64,000 nucleotides of DNA, taken from contig CAKULF010000001.1 of assembly GCA_934667125.1 (NCBI GenBank), positions 496,001 to 560,000 of the forward strand, written 5' to 3'. The notes beneath the pieces were generated by a model. The model was not told where the DNA came from. It saw nothing but the letters and a program-made list of their open reading frames with translations, and ran no database searches. The DNA is from an uncultured Candidatus Melainabacteria bacterium. Lineage in GTDB: Bacteria; Cyanobacteriota; Vampirovibrionia; Gastranaerophilales; Gastranaerophilaceae. Shown here piece after piece: positions 62,690 to 64,000 of the stretch (its first letter is position 1; every line of letters starts with the position of its first letter). The position numbers and the translations under genes are program-made.

Positions 62690-62987
62690 GTCGGATTAGT
62701 AAATCCGACCTACTTGGCTTATGGATTAATAAATTTAACCCGTATGGCGCAAATCCGTCACCCTGAACAGCATTTCAGGGTCTTCAAATCTAAAGAATAA
62801 GGAAAAATTTTATGAAATTCAAATAATTACCAGCAGAATAAAACTAGCTATCAAAGAATTAGCTATTTTTAATTTTTGTTTAATGCCAACAACTTTAAGA
62901 CCCTGAAACTAGTTCAGGGTGACACTTCGGAGGGGACGATGAGGTATTCAAAGGTTAAAAAACGTAGGTCGGATTTACTAATCCGAC
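62690..62987. repeat. Composite palindromic repeat element
   Basis: Two nested inverted repeats: an outer 24-nt repeat at 62690-62713 that is exactly reversed at 62964-62987 (each itself a hairpin, core GTCGGATT/AATCCGAC), and an inner 27-28 nt pair at 62757-62784 and 62897-62923 (core CACCCTGAA/TTCAGGGT). A leader-like direct repeat AATAAGGAAAAATTT occurs at 62796 and 63001, each followed by ATGAAA; the first opens only a five-codon frame. No transposase. Probably small dispersed palindromic repeats. Confidence 0.6.
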
Positions 62988-63015
62988 AGCCAATTTTAAA
63001 AATAAGGAAAAATTT

Positions 63016-63150
63016 ATGAAAAAAGAAGAAAAAATAGTTATAATTTGTTTTTTAATTATGTTTTTTAGTATGTTAATTTCATACATCTACACTTGCAACA
63101 AACTAAAACCCGAAAGTGCAAAATTTAGAATAGAAAAAATTTTAAAATAG
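63016..63150 (+). CDS. Small membrane protein, 44 aa
   Basis: ORF of 44 codons with ribosome binding site AAGGA about 10 nt upstream. Charged N-terminus (MKKEEK), one hydrophobic helix IVIICFLIMFFSMLISYIY, then a polar C-terminus with Lys-rich end. Lies directly next to the convergent candidate enzyme gene. Topology would be N-in, C-out or the reverse; function unknown. Confidence 0.45.
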   Translation: MKKEEKIVIICFLIMFFSMLISYIYTCNKLKPESAKFRIEKILK

Positions 63151-63933
63151 CTATTTATTCCCCATAACCATTTCGGGAAATTGCCTTGCAATAACCTCGC
63201 CCCAGCATTTTGCTTCTTCAGGGCTAAAATATCTATTTTCATCTGCGCAAATTTTAATTTTTGTCTTAATCGTATAATTGTCCAATTTGAAATTTATTCT
63301 TTTCAGCAAAGGAAGAGATTTTCTAAATACTTTTGTTGCTTCTTCAATCGCCGCTTCTTTATCTTTTTCATAATACATTATTTTATACTGTTCGATGGCT
63401 TCTCTTGCTGACATTGCCTTTCCAAGCCAAGCGTCAAGAACAACACATTCTTTATATTCATCAAAAAAACTATGAACCGCTACATGGTCACTAGCTCTTT
63501 TATAAGTAAAAACTGTTTTGTCATTTTTATCTAAAAAATCAACTTGTATTGCAGGATAAGCACAATTCGATTTGTTATAACCGTTTGCATATAGCGTTGC
63601 AAGGGATAAATACGCATATTCGGCGCAATTTGCGGCTTTAAATCTTTCGATTTTAGTTACTTGCTCTTCAAATATCGGATTTTTTGGCGACAATCTGCCA
63701 TCTTCTCGAATATAATCTAAGACATCATCAAGCCTTCTTAAGCTTCTTTTCCATTTTTCATCTTCTTCTTTGTTGGCTGGTTTATAAGGTCTTTTCCAAT
63801 TTTCTAAAATATTAGACAAACTCACAGCAGGATAATTATTTCTCACTTGGCGCACAATATCATCCGCCTTTCGAGTTGAGGCACGTTTTTGAAAAGATGG
63901 CTTATAGTTATTATAATTCGATAAGATTTTCAT
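63151..63933 (-). CDS. Candidate Cys-His-Asp enzyme (transglutaminase/papain-like), possible effector
   Basis: 260 residues, no signal peptide. The N-terminus MKILSNYNNYKPSFQKRAS has the short Phe-centred element seen in other proteins of the window. Three blocks fit a papain/transglutaminase triad in order: NCAEYAYLSL near residue 102 (Cys), SDHVAVHSF near 150 (His) and VVLDAWLGKAM near 165 (Asp). The remaining sequence is helical and charged. The C-terminus AKCWGEVIARQFPEMVM is repeated in the partial gene directly upstream, so this is a tandem family. Enzymatic function is inferred from motif spacing only. Confidence 0.5.
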   Translation of the reverse strand: MKILSNYNNYKPSFQKRASTRKADDIVRQVRNNYPAVSLSNILENWKRPYKPANKEEDEKWKRSLRRLDDVLDYIREDGRLSPKNPIFEEQVTKIERFKAANCAEYAYLSLATLYANGYNKSNCAYPAIQVDFLDKNDKTVFTYKRASDHVAVHSFFDEYKECVVLDAWLGKAMSAREAIEQYKIMYYEKDKEAAIEEATKVFRKSLPLLKRINFKLDNYTIKTKIKICADENRYFSPEEAKCWGEVIARQFPEMVMGNK

Positions 63934-63936
63934 AGT

Positions 63937-64000
63937 CTAATAATTCTCCATAATTAATTTTGGATATTTTTCAGCTAATGCCTTGCCTAAGCAGGCTGCT
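63937..64000 (-). CDS. 3' end of a tandem paralogue of the candidate Cys-His-Asp enzyme
   Basis: Only the last 20 codons before the TAG at 63937-63939 are inside the window: AACLGKALAEKYPKLIMENY. They align with the end of the next gene (AKCWGEVIARQFPEMVMGNK), sharing Ala, Cys, Gly, Ala, Pro and Met positions. The stop is 3 nt from the start of that gene, so the two are probably co-transcribed. The remainder lies beyond the right edge. Confidence 0.6.
   Translation of the reverse strand, partial: AACLGKALAEKYPKLIMENY

Noticed and set aside
62690..62987. Inverted repeats as ends of an insertion sequence
   Set aside because: Only about 300 nt, no transposase frame, and the repeats are themselves hairpins, which fits small palindromic repeats better.
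1..64000. Riboswitch or T-box leader
   Set aside because: No conserved riboswitch core was recognised in the gaps I read, though gaps of 150-290 nt upstream of 54258 and 57247 cannot be excluded without a covariance search.

Overview
The window is AT-rich, densely coding bacterial DNA with short gaps and many 1-50 nt gene overlaps. No phage, transposase, integrase or CRISPR array is visible. The gene set points to a non-photosynthetic relative of cyanobacteria (Vampirovibrionia/Melainabacteria, most like the gut Gastranaerophilales). The evidence is an R3H-domain SpoIIIAA/Ycf45-type ATPase, a Ski2/DSHCT helicase, a tmRNA whose tag (AKNSNNVVAFAPRAMAMAA) resembles cyanobacterial tags, a tRNA and tmRNA without an encoded CCA end, and an anaerobe-type metabolism (PPi-dependent phosphofructokinase, desulfoferrodoxin). 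RF2 carries its autoregulatory in-frame TGA, so TGA is a stop here. The taxonomic assignment is inference from gene content only.

Layout. 1-9.8 kb: end of a helical-repeat protein, PlsC-like acyltransferase, ROK sugar kinase, mfd, a parvulin lipoprotein, rfaE2-like nucleotidyltransferase, a Cys-rich DtxR-like regulator, mnmA and tRNA-Arg(CCU). 9.8-20.1 kb: rqcH, nadD-yqeK, then a tight minus-strand run smc-scpA-scpB followed by a ribonucleotide-reductase-like protein with an altered active site and a HExxH protein. 20.2-24.7 kb: two divergent loci for large, compositionally odd proteins; one is split by a frameshift. 24.8-31.1 kb: Gfo/Idh oxidoreductase, a 59-aa ORF, a Clp/FtsH chimera with dead-looking ATPase modules and an intact M41 zinc site, a DUF512 radical SAM protein and a PadR regulator. 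31.2-36.7 kb: two paralogous GT-C-like membrane proteins around uppS and rdgB, then a YuiF-type antiporter. 36.7-43.5 kb: small unknowns, an LRR-like protein, GH38 mannosidase, a repeat envelope protein and phosphomannomutase. 43.5-53.9 kb: prfB, a protein resembling the mitochondrial MTP18 family, coaX, dut, DSHCT helicase, YgjP protease, Ycf45-like ATPase, ychF and a GGDEF protein. 54.2-59.2 kb: a membrane protein with a J-domain-like tail, PPi-PFK, a RipA-like membrane protein, desulfoferrodoxin-thioredoxin, and ssrA behind an unusual hairpin leader. 59.2-64 kb: ugd-uxs (UDP-xylose), an XRE regulator, a pseudopilin, a composite palindromic repeat, and tandem paralogues of a candidate Cys-His-Asp enzyme.

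Themes. Rescue and repair are well represented (Mfd, RqcH, tmRNA, RF2, dUTPase, RdgB). Envelope sugar metabolism is scattered through it (UppS, GT-C pair, RfaE2, PMM, Ugd/Uxs, GH38). The most unusual layer is a set of unrelated proteins (candidate metalloprotease, Clp/FtsH chimera, GGDEF protein, candidate Cys-enzyme, RNR-like protein) that share a short N-terminal element ending in a Phe-centred motif such as NINFKG or EISFTG. It could be an unrecognised sorting or targeting signal.
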